From Phellopilus nigrolimitatus (lineage: Eukaryota; Basidiomycota; Agaricomycetes; Hymenochaetales; Hymenochaetaceae), in assembly GCA_021029095.1 (NCBI GenBank), contig JAJOHG010000008.1, forward strand, positions 310,001 through 374,000: 64,000 nucleotides of DNA, in the 5' to 3' direction. A program made the translations under genes and the position numbers. This document shows positions 45,838 to 57,445 of the stretch, in pieces. Numbering within the stretch: position 1 is the first letter of the stretch; every line of letters starts with the position of its first letter. Below the pieces are notes generated by a model, which saw nothing but the letters and a program-made list of their open reading frames with translations, made no database searches and was not told where the DNA came from.

Positions 45838-47658
45838 CTAACTTCGACTGAAAAGCATGTCTGAAGGTCGAGTGGTTCGACCACCGTACGAGAGTGCGGG
45901 AACGGTTATGGAGCCGCGGCTATACGTGTAGAATTCAGGTTCTACAGGCGGACCGAGCTCAAAATCCAAGTCCGGACGTGCATCATGGTCGCCGACATTG
46001 TAAGTGGGAATTCTGCGGTTGGGTGTAAGGTGCGCCTGAGTCGCAGGAAGGACGCGTTGCGAGACAACGTGGGACACGCCCATTGACGGCAAGTTCATCG
46101 AGCCGATGTCTACATCACTCTTTTCATCGCTGTCCTCGCCTTTCCTGCTGTTGGACTGTGCGGGGTTGGTGTCCGCCGGCGAGGCAGTGTGAACTTCGAA
46201 AGGAGTAATTCCGTACTTGGACTCTGAATCGGACATGCTACGGGAGCGTGGGGTTGTAAAGCGAGGAAGCGAGGCGGTATCTGGGAGTATGCGGCGCGTG
46301 CTGATGAACAGGATCGAGTTGACGAGCCCTAGAAACATGCAGTTTCCGTTGCCATTTATATTCGGTTATTTATAGCCGAAAGGGTTTGATTTACAAGCGC
46401 AACCGACACAAAGTATAGGAAGATGATTGAGAACTGAGCGACGATTGATAGAATGTAGTAAAGCGTACCTGTGAGGTTGAAGATCGCGTCCGTTACAACA
46501 ATCGCCCAGAGCGGGACAGGATGGCCAGTGAAAGAAGTCAGACGCGCAAGAGCGACAGGGATGATGATAATGCTGTAAGCAACCTGATATCTCAAAGAAG
46601 ATCAGAGATTATATAGAAGGATGAAGGAAAATCGAAAAGCACTAACAGGATACCTATTTCAGAGGGAAGAAGGATACCGTTAGAATCCAGGTCATCGGCG
46701 GGTCTTTAATAACACGCACCAGACCATGCTCGTTGCGACGCACAGCATAGCAGAATCGAGCATGTCGCGTGAGAAGCACAGCTGCCACGCCTGGCTGCGC
46801 GGGATCCAACAAACGCGCCAACGGCCTTCATCTTTTCTGAGGTTACCTCTCACACGGAGAAGGACAAGCGTATAGAGGATGAACCCCAACCCAGCGGACA
46901 TGAATTCCTATTCGAGCACGCACAGATGATATGAGTTTCCGTCCATAAAGGAAAGGAAACGGGACTTACAAAGATATATTCCATGTAAGTCTGCTCCTTC
47001 GGGTAATTGTCCGTGATCCAACACCAGGAGCCCGAGACACCGAAGTAAGGACCGCGTTCGGGAGTCTCGATAGCAAGCGGGCCGAGCGTCACGATCATCA
47101 CGACCACGGACCAACCAGCGACGAGCGTCGCGACCATGCTCGCACGCGTCGTCCTCCAGCGCAGAAACAGGAGGTTGAAAACGTGGACCGCAATAACGAA
47201 CGACCACAGCGCCGTACCAACGTTCGCAGCGTTCTTGAGCCCGCCCTGGAAGGCACAGAAATCGCCATCGAAGACAATGCCATCACGAACCCAGCGCGCG
47301 TTGAGGATCGTCGCAATCGCTTGCAGCACATTGGCGAGGAGGAGCGAAACGAGGTACGGCGCGATGTTCGTGCGGTGATACGTTTTCGACCGTTTTGCAA
47401 AAGCAAAGTAATACTGACGAGGTTTCAATAAGCTTTGACTTGTACAAAAAGTCCAAATACGGACATACCACAGAGCCGATGACTACTGCTAAGATGGATA
47501 TGACGCCAACGATCACCAGGAGCTAAAGAAAACGACCTGTCAGAAAATTGCAGAGCTCGTTGAGTTCATCCAATTACCGTTACACTTTTAGATTCCTCCA
47601 CGGAAAATATTTTGATTTCAGGCGCATCGGCACCATTCGACGACGATCCAAATTCCAT
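45838..47658 (-). CDS. seven-helix GPCR-like receptor (cAMP-receptor/Git3-like)
   Basis: Minus strand, start at 47,658 (MEFGSSSNGADAPEIKIFSV). Seven hydrophobic segments follow in order: LLVIVGVISILAVVIGSVV, YLVSLLLANVLQAIATIL, ALWSFVIAVHVFNLLFL, MVATLVAGWSVVVMIVTLG, EFMSAGLGFILYTLVLLRV, VAYSIIIIPVALARL and AIVVTDAIFNLTGFVNSILF. Loop 2 carries the WCWITDNYP motif seen in cAMP-receptor-like and fungal sugar-sensor receptors. A Ser/Arg-rich cytoplasmic tail of about 150 residues begins ISTRRILPDTASLPRFTTPR. Such receptors couple to heterotrimeric G proteins at the plasma membrane; the ligand is unknown. An in-frame upstream ATG exists at 47,757, but 47,658 gives a short extracellular N-terminus as usual. 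Confidence 0.75.
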
Positions 47659-48533
47659 TGCGCAATCGTGAACGTTAGCAGGGTAAGACACCTCAGACGT
47701 TGCGAACTGTCCCAAAGATTGAAGAATATCTAAATAGCAGAACCGAAAAAAAGACAAGGAGCGTTTTTCTCTTGCGCAGCAAGAAATGGGAAGTGCTGAA
47801 AGCGAAGAACCACCACAGGTGATATAAACCGTTGAGAGGGGGAGACCAGTCGCCTCTAGCTCACAGAGAGGCGAAGGCCACTCATGAAATGCACCAGCTT
47901 GTCTTCTCCATCAAGAATAGGTTATAAACGATCCCTTCTGAGTGGTGGCAGATAATTGGATAGGGTCGAAATTAATGCTTCTTGATTTGAAGGCAACGAA
48001 GATCATAAATGTTGACGGCTATAGAGGTTGCTTGCCAGGAGGGCATTTTGCTATCAGTTTACAGAATTTTCCAATAGATGAATTCATCGCTAAGAGAGGC
48101 AGGGAAGAACACGAAGGGTGGGAAATTTCTTTACGAAGCTTACAATAGGCCCTTGAGTACACTGAAAGTGTACGCACTCTTATTGATGGTTGCCGACCTA
48201 TTCCAGGTCCTGCGAAGCTTGATGAGGGATATGATGTACGATATCTATACCGGAGCAAGAGATAAGTCAATCCCTGGCAGACTCTGCGTAAAGGAAGATT
48301 AGTGCCATATTATGTAACACAATGTTATGTAACACAGGTCCGTATGTGACGCCAGCTCTTCACGGCTGTCGACCCTTCAGTTCTTCTCCGCTGCAACGCC
48401 TATGTTTATTCTGCCTTTATGAAGCTTTTCACTATTTTGCCCACTCATTTGTCAGTATTGCAACTTTGATCCTATTTGTATTATCATATATTGACGCTGT
48501 TTGACAGCCTACTTTTGATCTTAAACTTACTAG
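47659..48533. other. intergenic between divergent genes
   Basis: Promoter side of both the GPCR-like gene and the Cys-rich membrane-protein gene. No other gene is seen. The first exon of the latter may lie in 48,400-48,530. Confidence 0.35.
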
Positions 48534-49279
48534 ACGAAGGCTTACACGCACAGGCTCTCGAAAGCCCGCCTATAATCCATACACATTTGGAACGTGCCAA
48601 TACGTATACGCCGTATTTGAACCATGGATCCAAGACGAAGCGCAGCGCAAATGTGACGCACGATGATGATGAAAACATAAAGATGGATGAGGACGTGGTA
48701 TGTTACCCAGCTGGGGCATGCGAACCATGTCCAGAAGACTTGGTATGTTCTAAGTTTATGTCCTTTTTATCAGACGAGGATCTGACCTTTTTGCCGTCGA
48801 TCTTTTATCTTGACAAGCTTCAGGAACCGTTCTGCCAACCATTTGGAAACCGGCGTCTCCTTCATTGCCTCGCAGTTCCTCCGAGCTACGACACTTTATC
48901 CCCCAGCAAACTCATTCAGGAAGGCAAGGACACGTCGAGTTCTACATCATCCCCTCATCCACCCGAGCGGCCGCCACAGTCCTCCCTTCCCGCGTGGGAG
49001 TCCTGCGGGCGTCGCGTGCCGAAGGAGCGGGCGGACTTTTTTGAGTTTGTCCTTTGCAATGTCATATTTGCTGCGCTTGCACTCGCAGGGGTGCTCATAC
49101 GCTCGGAGCGCATGCGTGCCGTGCGCGCGCGACGACTCGCTGCACGCATCGGGGTCGGGTTGCGTAGGGCGTCACATAGGGCGTCAAGCGGGAACTGGCG
49201 CATGATGGGAGGCATGGGCGCGGCGCTCGTACCAGCGGAGAGTATAGAGGAGGAGGGATTAGTGAGCCAAGATGCATAA
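48534..49279 (+). CDS. Cys-rich single-pass membrane protein (JTB-like, tentative)
   Basis: The 5' end is unresolved: the frame opens after a stop at 48,467 and an acceptor (cttactag) at 48,533, and the first in-frame ATG is at 48,683. The protein has CYPAGACEPCPEDL, an intron of about 80 nt, then EPFCQPFGNRRLLHCLAVPP, a Ser/Pro-rich linker and WESCGRRVPKERADFFEFV. A transmembrane helix (VLCNVIFAALALAGVLI) and a basic Arg-rich cytoplasmic segment (MRAVRARRLAARIG) follow. The pattern of paired cysteines before one helix, then basic residues, recalls JTB-type proteins. Upstream residues LHAQALESPP suggest that a signal-peptide exon was missed. Function unknown. Confidence 0.6.
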
Positions 49280-49536
49280 GGATGGTTTCGGGAATACTGT
49301 TTATTTCCTTTTCAGCTTCAAGAAAGTTGATCGTCCATGGATCACCTTTTACTTGTACCACTTTGTGCGCTGTGCGACTGCTCCTTGCGGGAATGTGGAC
49401 TTCCGACCCCATCGGCATTGACTTGCTACTCGCATCCCGTTACAAAGATACAAACAAAGGTATATCAGCGTTTCGGTAACACGAGTTGAGGGAATTTATA
49501 TAATTGTTCCTGCGGCGTTTAAACCTGGCAAGGCTC

Positions 49537-49544
49537 TATAAAAC
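49537..49544 (+). promoter_or_regulatory. TATA box (tataaaac)
   Basis: Lies 77 bp upstream of the start codon at 49,621. Confidence 0.5.
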
Positions 49545-49620
49545 AAGATGCTCCGTTGATGTGCACTTATCTTCAACGTGACTTGAATAAAACTCGCTGC
49601 CGCTATTCAATAGAGACAAT

Positions 49621-50822
49621 ATGCCGGTGTCCTCAATCTCGTCAACTTTAGCGACCCATTCTTTGGAGGAGTTCAATTTACAAACTGCTCGATATGTCGT
49701 CATAGCTGCCCTGACTGTAAGTAATTCCTTCCTTTCTATCCTTCTCTTACAGCTGGACCTTTCATGAACTTTAGGCTATCTCTTGGGACATGACTACTAA
49801 CATACATCAAGACTTCAAGATACTTAAAAGCGTATCCGTCTCTACAGTAGTATACTTTGCGTCAAGGTTCGTCCAGGAAACTGTTGAGTAGGAAAAGAAG
49901 TGGACTGATTTTGTGACCCTTTTATATTACTAGATTCTCTGTTCTTGGACAAGTATTACTGTCCACGATCTTCTTTCGTTAGCATTCCGGTCGCATTCCT
50001 TCATATATGTCCTTCTCATTCATACAAACTGAAAATAGTGGGTTACGGTTCATCCGTATCGTGTTCCCCTCTCCTCTCTGCTGCAGCCTGGCTTTATACT
50101 GCTGAGCGATGCTCGACGTCTCTCCTTTTCTTCTTCCGCGTTCGTGCGGTTTACCTGGGTGGTCGGTCCGCGAGTGTTTTCTTTCTCGTCCTGTGGCTGA
50201 GCGTATTGGGCTCCTGCGCTTACTTGCCATTCAGCATCGAGACCTCGACGAAATTTACTGGTTTGCGACCTTTTAATTGGAGCGGTGAAGGGACATGCAA
50301 AATCGGTCTTATGGGACTGGAGTGCTTGACATGCGTTGGCGCAGCAGTAGTGTACGATACTTTCGTATTCTGCGCTATCTCGTGGCGCTTACTAAGCTTC
50401 AACGCGAATGGAGATGGAGATAACTCGTGGCCCGGGTATTTCTGCGGACGAAAGGAACTACCAGTGGTCTCAGGAACAGTCTTTCGAGGAGGGAAACAGT
50501 ATTATATGTGGGTGGTGTTTCCCCTTTGACGATCATTTTTGTGTTCATTTACGAGTATATATGCTTTCTCCACTGCAGAGTAGCTATCTCCTCTCATATC
50601 GCCGCAGCTGCAGCCATGCACGCACCTGGCATCCCACGCGATGTGTGCGTCGCATTATTGATGCCTTACTTGGTGGTACAGAACGCAATGGCGTGCAAGG
50701 CCTTCCGAGACGTTAAAATCGGCCTTAACGAGCCTCCGCCGTCTTCAACGTTATCTGGCGTTGTTTTTCGCTACGGAGATCTGCTCGACTCCCGTGACTC
50801 GTATGTGGGAAGCTTGTACTAG
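49621..50822 (+). CDS. multi-pass membrane protein related to the DUF6533 group
   Basis: Starts MPVSSISSTLATHSLEEFNL. Hydrophobic exons follow: ARYVVIAALT, ISWDMTTNIHQDFKIL, VVYFASRFSVLGQVLLSTIF, then RCSTSLLFFFRVRAVYLGGR, SVFFLVLWLSVLGSCAYLPF, CLTCVGAAVVYDTFVFCAIS and the ending AMACKAFRDVKIGLNEPP. The WR/FFRVRAVY and SWRL signatures are those of a large Agaricomycete membrane-protein family of unknown function, distinct in sequence from the copies at 13.3-44 kb. At least five introns. The last about 160 bp of coding sequence recur as a fragment at 54,003, showing that this gene was included in the P450 duplication. Confidence 0.65.
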
Positions 50823-51388
50823 CAAGTGGAAGATACCTCCCCCTTTTTCGTCGACGTTCGGGAGATAGTTCGGATATAAACTGATTTGGTGGTTCAGTAT
50901 TTGATTTCGGTTCAGAGTCAAATCAAATTGCGGATGTCATGGTATACTCCTTCGCTTGATGGACTGCGTGCGGTTATAAGGCGGCGAATTACGGTATGCT
51001 TCTGCACTTGGAGAAACTTGCGTTTATCATCTTGAAAGGAGCACGGATGTAGAATTGGTATCGTTGTGCGCATAATTGGTAGGCCGAGTATGGATCTTCT
51101 GCTGCTTCGCCTTCGATCCGCTCCCAGATTCACCGATGCCGTCCTTTTAAACACCTCATTCGAAAAATAAGATCAAGACTGGGGTTTCTGCATTGGCCTG
51201 TCCCTTTTCTTCTTCGCTTGGTGTTTGTACCTGAAGCTTGAAGTTCCCGCATCTCATGCTCGATCGCTGTATTCAATCTCCATTTCTGGCACAAAAAGCA
51301 GCTCCACACGTCCTCATTTTCGAAGCTAGTACAGAGAAGCAAACTCACAATTCGGAGAACATTTAAATCGTTTCATTGGCGTTCCCAG
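50823..51388. other. intergenic, duplicated at 54,160-54,958
   Basis: Between the membrane-protein gene and P450-1. Most of it is similar to 54,160-54,958 (for example atggactg...cggttat and gcacttggagaaacttgcg). It holds the empty site (ttcggatataaactgattt, near 50,871) for the MITE-like element in the duplicate. Confidence 0.7.
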
Positions 51389-51396
51389 TATAAAAG
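51389..51396 (+). promoter_or_regulatory. TATA box (tataaaag) of P450-1
   Basis: Lies 48 bp upstream of the P450-1 start codon. It is conserved at the same spacing in P450-2. Confidence 0.65.
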
Positions 51397-51436
51397 GCTC
51401 GCCTTCTTCATCTCCTGTGAAGTGAACTCAGGCAAG

Positions 51437-53887
51437 ATGATGATCTATTTTGTTGACGCTCTTGCCCTGGCTTGCGTCTTTAAATGCCTGCAGTCATGGC
51501 GCTCCTGGCGCAAACAACGCACTCGCGCTTTGAAGTATCCTCCAGGACCAAGGGGACTACCTTTGGTAGGAAACTACTTTGATATGCCGCCTGACGAGGA
51601 ATGGGTGAGGGCGCAACAGTGGGGAGAACAGTATGGTAACTTTTTAAATTTCAATGTGTGCCTTCAGATTCTGATGGAGATTCATTCATTAGGCGGTCTG
51701 GTGTTCATCAAGAACTTTGGCACCCCTTACCTCTTCTTGAACACCTACGAGGCTGCTGTCGATCTATTTGAGAAGCGTGGTCACAATTACTCGTCTCGAC
51801 CGGAAAACGTCATGCTCGACCTGTAAGCTGTACATTTATGCGTCCATTGTGAGGTTTAATCTGAAGTTTATTCTGTCGTCGTCATCATCGACATCCAGGG
51901 AAGGTTTTTCGCAATGGTTCCCGCCTGTCATGCGTTACGGAGATGAGCTCAGGAAGTTCAGACAGACGACACATCGTTACTTCCAGCCGTCTGCTGTAGC
52001 AAATTATGCCGAATTGCAAACGCGATCCGCTTACAGAATGCTATTGGGACTTTTAGACACTCCGGATAGTTTCTCTGAGATCCTGAGACAGTACGCTCTG
52101 CCGTCTATTTCAATCTTCCGACTTATGCCCATTTCAATTATAGCTCAGCTGGTGAATCAATCATGATGGTCACGTATGGCTATCAAGGTATATTTACTTC
52201 TTTTTGATGCATACAGACGAGACTAACCATTCCTTCCTTCAGTCACAGAATCAAATGACCCGTACGTCGAGCTCGCGGATAAAGGATTGTTGGCCTTTTT
52301 TACTGCGGAAGGCTTCTTCCTCGTGAACGCTCTTCCTTGGTGTGAGTACCTTGCTTCTCGTCTTTATCGACGCCATTTTATTGATGCAATCCCCCATAAT
52401 CAGTACGCTACCTCCCTACTTGGTTCCCAGGTGCTAGTTTCCACGCGATAGCGAAGGAAGGATACAAACTTTCCATGGCTATGTACCACGAGCCGCACGA
52501 GATGGCGAAAGCGATAATTGTTTGTCTTGTTTCTCGTGGACACCATATAATATTATTTATTTAATCGATGAATTTCCCAGGCTGACGGCACAGCAGCACC
52601 TTCGATGACAAGCAAGCTTATACAATTAAAGACGACTGAAAATGGGATCATAGAAGACGAAGACATCATTGCTAAGACCACAGGTGTTATGTACTCAGGT
52701 GTGTTAGACTCACGAGAATATGCATCAAGCTAGCTAATAATGATAATCGTCAATAGCTGGCGCAGACACAGTGAGCTAGACTTTCTACTTTAATGTCGGC
52801 CAAGTGAAAGAGACCTACTTATATTCCTTTTCGGCTATTTGTTAAGACTGTATCATCATTGCTTACGTTCGTCCTGGCTATGGTTCTGAATCCCGAGGCG
52901 CAACAACGTGGACAAGAGGAGATAGACAGAGTTATAGGTAAGGACAACCTTCCGACGATGGAGGATCGTCCAAATCTACCATTCGTGAACGCGCTTTGTA
53001 AAGAGGCTATGAGGTGCGTCTGCTCGTCAAAGACTTAAGGAATCGGCAATGACATTCGCACCATAATTATACATATTTGGAAGATGGCAAGTAGTAGCGC
53101 CATGGGGTTCGTGGACCCGCTTTCTGCATGCTTCAAGGATTTTATTGATTTCAGTTGATCCCGTCAGGCGTTGCACACTCTGCTACTGAGGATGATATCT
53201 ACAATGGCTACTTCATCCCGGGCGGCACCACCGTTTACTCGAACCTTTGGTAGGTATTTCGTAAGAAACTTTACTTCCGATTTGACTTACATGAGACGAA
53301 CAAAAGGGCAATATTGCGGGATCCTAAGGCGTATCCAGAGCCGGAGAAATTCATTCCTGATAGGTGGATGCCTTCAGAAGGAAAGAAAATGCCTTTTGAC
53401 ATCTACAAGATCGTTTTTGGAATAGGCCGACGGTGAGTGTCGCTTCAATAGTTCGTTTGTGGAAGCAGTGGTTTTTGATTGAGGGGGGACATTCACTTAC
53501 TTTTTCATTCTTCATTTTTCCTCCGAATAGGATTTGCCCGGGCCGTTATTTTGCGGACAGTGCTGTAAGTTCAGCGACTTTGGAATAGGTCAACGAATAT
53601 ACTGATTGCTGTTTAACGGATTGTATAAGCTTTTCCTCGGTGCAGCATCTATGCTATCCGCCTTTAATATCCAGAAAGCTCTTGACGAGAATGGCGTCCC
53701 GATTACGCCGACTGAAGAGTACACCTCGAGCTTCGTAAGGTCAGTTTGCCCATTCATACTTCAAGACGGGTATTCGTGTAATCAATAAATCTCTTCAAGA
53801 CACCCCAAACCCTTCAAGTGCAGAATCACTCCTCGCTCTGAGAAGACAGCGTCGCTAATCCGTCAAGCCGTTGAGTCTTCTAGATGA
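51437..53887 (+). CDS. cytochrome P450 monooxygenase, tandem copy 1
   Basis: About a dozen exons starting MMIYFVDALALACVFKCLQS, an N-terminal membrane anchor, followed by the Pro-rich hinge YPPGPRGLPLVGNYFDMP. Later motifs are GVMYSAGADT in helix I, EEIDRVIGKDNLPTMEDRPN, the K-helix region FVNALCKEAMR, PEPEKFIPDRW and the haem-binding loop FGIGRRICPGRYFADSA with its Cys ligand. The C-terminus is ITPRSEKTASLIRQAVESSR. Such enzymes sit in the endoplasmic reticulum and oxidise small molecules with NADPH-P450 reductase. The sequence is of the O-methylsterigmatocystin oxidoreductase-like group that is heavily expanded in wood-decay fungi; the substrate is unknown. The exon chain is in frame in all parts traced, including VAPWG joined to GVAHSATEDD across an intron. 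In the I-helix exon boundary the family AGxDT signature is present (AGADT). Confidence 0.88.
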
Positions 53888-54002
53888 ACAGTCCTATTTT
53901 GAACCAGAATGGAGCTTACGCTCATCCGAGCCGCGGAGATTAGCTAGGGATCACATTGTAATTACTGTGTCTATTGTACTATACTTCCCAAAGTATTGAT
54001 CA

Positions 54003-54159
54003 TCACGCAGTAACGAACAAGATTCGCTTGGCGCGCAAGGCCTTCCGAGAGGTTAAAATAGACCTTAACAAGCCACCCTCAACAACGTTATCTGACATTG
54101 TTGCTCGCTACAGATATTTGCTCAATTCCCGCGACTTGTATGTGGAAAGCTTGTACTAG
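54003..54159 (+). pseudogene. 3' fragment of the membrane-protein gene at 49,621
   Basis: Encodes ARKAFREVKIDLNKPPSTTL and ends VESLY with a stop at 54,159. It matches the last exon of the 49,621 gene (CKAFRDVKIGLNEPPPSSTL, VGSLY). Only the last exon was carried along in the duplication, so it is non-functional. Confidence 0.85.
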
Positions 54160-54204
54160 CAAGTGGAGCACCGTTTCGTCGACATTCGCGAAATAGTTCG
54201 GAAT

Positions 54205-54446
54205 CGGTGTTCTCAAAGCTCGGGTCTGACCCGAGCTGAACCGGAGTCGACCTCGCAGGTCAGGTCGCTAGCGGGTCAGGTCAAGATGGGTTCGAAGGTG
54301 GTCAGGTCGAGAGTTTCAGCAATGTGACCGAGCAGGTCAGGCCGTGGGTCAGCAAAAGTTAGAAGGGCTGACCCGGGTCAGGACCTGACCTGACCTGACA
54401 TGGCATGACATGACCTGACTGACCTGACCGACCTTTGAGAACACTG
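54205..54446. mobile_element. MITE-like element of 242 bp with TGACC-rich inverted structure
   Basis: The ends are cggtgttctcaaag (left) and ctttgagaacactg (right), inverse copies with few mismatches. The interior is made of ggtcaggtc motifs on the left half and gacctgacc motifs on the right, so the whole could fold into a long hairpin. The corresponding site in the first duplicate (near 50,871) lacks it. The flanks read ttcggaat and atattata, so any target duplication is short and AT-rich (AT or ATA). It has no coding capacity. Confidence 0.75.
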
Positions 54447-54958
54447 ATATTATAAAGTGATTTGGCGGTTCACGCTTGCGAGTGCGTGTTTGATTTCGGT
54501 TCAAAGTCAATTCAAATCGCGGATGTCTTGGTATACCCCTTCTCTTGATGGACTGTGGGCGGTTATGAGGCGACTTACGGCTTACCTCTGCACTTGGAGA
54601 AACTTGCGGTTATTGTCTTGACAGGAGCACGGATGTAAATTCGGCGTGAAGCATGCATGATTGGTAGGCCGGGAGTTTGGAGCTACTGCTTCTTCTATTG
54701 CCTTCGGCTTCAGTTCCTTTCCCAAACTCATCGATACTTTCCTTCGGGACGCTCCTTTCGGAAGATGATCTCAAGGTTCGGGACTCCGCATTGGCCTGTC
54801 TCTTTACTTCTGTATTGCCTGAATCTTGAATTCCTTACTGAACCGTGTGTGTTGAGTCTCTATTTCGGAAACGAAGAGCTACCCCACACGTCCTCATTTT
54901 TATCTTACGGCTTCTAAGGACTAACTCAAGATTCAGGGGAAGACTTTGCTGCACTTGG

Positions 54959-54966
54959 TATAAAAG
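54959..54966 (+). promoter_or_regulatory. TATA box (tataaaag) of P450-2
   Basis: Lies 51 bp upstream of the P450-2 start, the counterpart of 51,389. Confidence 0.65.
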
Positions 54967-55009
54967 TCTTACCTTCCTTATTTCCGTACGATGTGAAGTC
55001 GAGATAAAC

Positions 55010-57445
55010 ATGATTGTCTATCTAGTCGACGTTCTTGCCCTTGCTTGTGCTCTGAAATGCCTGCAATCATGGCGCTCCTGGCGCAAACAGCGCGATCAAG
55101 CGTTGAAGTATCCCCCTGGACCAAAGGGACTGCCTTTGATAGGAAATTACTTTGATATGCCGCCCGACGAGGAATGGGTGAAGGCGCAACAATGGGGAGA
55201 ACAGTATGGTGAGTTTCAAGAATACAGACTATCCTTCAGATTTCGCTAAACACTCACTCATTAGGTGACTTGGTGTTCATTCAGAATTTTGGCACTCGTT
55301 ACCTCTTTTTGAATACTTATGAGGCCGCTGTCGACCTATTCGAGAAGCGCGGTCACAACTACTCATCCCGACCGAGAAATGTTATGCTCGACCTGTAAGC
55401 CGTACATTCAAGCTTAATCTAAATTGCATCCATTTAACTCGCGTCGTCGTCGTCGTCCTCATCGTCCACATCTAGGGAGGGTTTTACGCAATGGTTGCCG
55501 ACCGTCATGCCTTACGGAGATGAGCTCAAGAAGTTCAGGCAGACGGCGCATCGTTACTTCCAGCCGTCTGCTGTAGCGGGCTACGCCGAGCAGCAGACGA
55601 GGTCCGCTCACAGGATGCTATTGAGGCTTTTGGACGCCCCCGATAAATTTCCTGAGATCCTGAGACAGTAAATTCTGCCGTTTATTCTGTCTGCTCGGTT
55701 TATATTCAATTAAATCGCAGTTCAGCTGGCGAATCAGTCTTGATGGTTACCTACGGCTATCAGGGCATGTTTGTTTTACTCCGATGCGTATATGCGGCGA
55801 GACTGAGCATTCCTTTCAGTCGCGGAATCTAACGACCCATATGTCGAGATCGCGGATAAAGGTTTGACGGCCTCCCTTGTGGCGCAAGGTTTCTTCCTCG
55901 TGAACGCTCTTCCTTGGTGTGAGTATCCTGGTTTGTTTCTTCGTCGGAGTTACCTGACTCACGGCACTCCCCGCGAAACAGTACGCCATCTCCCTACTTG
56001 GTTCCCCGGTGCTACATTCCACGCGATTGCGAAGGAAGGGTACAGACATTCAATGGCTATGTACCACGAGCCGTTCGAGATGGCGAAAGCGATTATTGCA
56101 AGTCTTTTTCTTGTGAACTTGGGCCGGAAAGTAACTGTTAATCCATTTTATGAAATTGCTAGTCCGATGGCACAGCAGCGCCTTCCATGATTAGCAAGCT
56201 TATAGAATCGAAGACTACTGAAGATGGGATCATAGAAAACGAGGACCTCATTGCCAAGTCTACAGGCGTCATGTACGCAGGTGCGTCAGATTCTTGAAAG
56301 TACACTTCAAGCTAGCTACTGATGATAATCAACAATAGCTGGCGCGGACACGGTGAGCTAAAGTTTCTGCCTTCTGGTTGTCTAAAAAAAGAGGTCTGCT
56401 TATACACCTTTTCGGCTGTTTGTCAAGACTGTAGCATCATTGCTTACTTTTATTCTGGCTATGGTTCTTAATCCCGAGGCGCAACAACGCGGACAAGAGG
56501 AGATGGACAGGGTTATAGGCAAGGACAACCTTCCGACGATGGAGGACCGTCCGAATCTACCATTCGTGAATGCACTTGTTAAAGAGGTACTGAGGTGGGT
56601 CTTCTCATGATAGAAGATTACAGGCATCTACGATAGCTAAATTAAACATTTGCTTCGTGACTATGTGCCTCTGAAAGATGGCAAGTAGTAGCGCCCTGGG
56701 GTACGTCGATCCATTCTTGTACGGTCAAAGCGCTGCTAATTTAAGTCGATTCCATCAGGCATTGCACATACTGCTACTGAAGATGACGTCTACAACGGCT
56801 ATTTCATTCCGGCCGGCACCACCGTTTATTCTAATCTTTGGTAGGCTCTATATAGAGACTTTTATTTTTCCAAGTTGATTTACCTAAAACGAACAAAGGG
56901 CTATGTTGCGGAATCCCAAGGAGTATCCAGAGCCGGAGAAATTCATTCCTGATAGGTGGCTACCGTCAGAAGGGAAGAAAGAACCTTTTGACGTTTACAA
57001 GATTGCCTTTGGAATGGGTCGACGGTGAGTGTGGAATTTTTGTTTTCTGCCTTGGTTTGTAATTCTTCATTTTCCTTCCGGACAGGATTTGCCCGGGCCG
57101 CTATTTTGCGGACAGTGCTGTAAGCTCAATTGACTTAACAGATAGATCGATTGAATTTACTGATTGTGGTTGTAACGGGTTGTATAAGACCTTCCTCGGC
57201 GCAGCATCTATGCTATCCGCCTTCAATATTCAGAAGGCTCTCGACGAGAATGGCGTCCCGATCACGCCGTCAGAAGAGTACACCTCGAGCATCATAAGGC
57301 CAGTTTGTCCATCCATATTTCTAGACCGGTATTCGTGTATTGATACATTTTCTCAAGACATCCCAAACCGTTCAAATGCAGAATCACCCCGCGCTCTGAG
57401 AAAATGGAGGCACTAATCCGTCAAGTCGTCGAGTCTTCCGGGTGA
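55010..57445 (+). CDS. cytochrome P450 monooxygenase, tandem copy 2
   Basis: Same exon layout as the copy at 51,437, starting MIVYLVDVLALACALKCLQS. Motifs: YPPGPKGLPLIGNYFDMPPD, EGFTQWLPTVMPYGDELKKF, STGVMYAAGADT, FVNALVKEVLR, PEPEKFIPDRWLPSEGKKEP and the haem loop FGMGRRICPGRYFADSA. It ends ALIRQVVESSG. The two proteins are very alike but differ at many residues, including the substrate-side region after the hinge (TQWLPTVMPYG versus SQWFPPVMRYG), so they may act on different substrates. One intron (56,098-56,162) uses a GC-AG donor (gcaagt) where copy 1 has gtttgt; removing it restores AIISDGTAAPSM in frame. All catalytic motifs are present, so this copy also appears functional. Confidence 0.87.
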
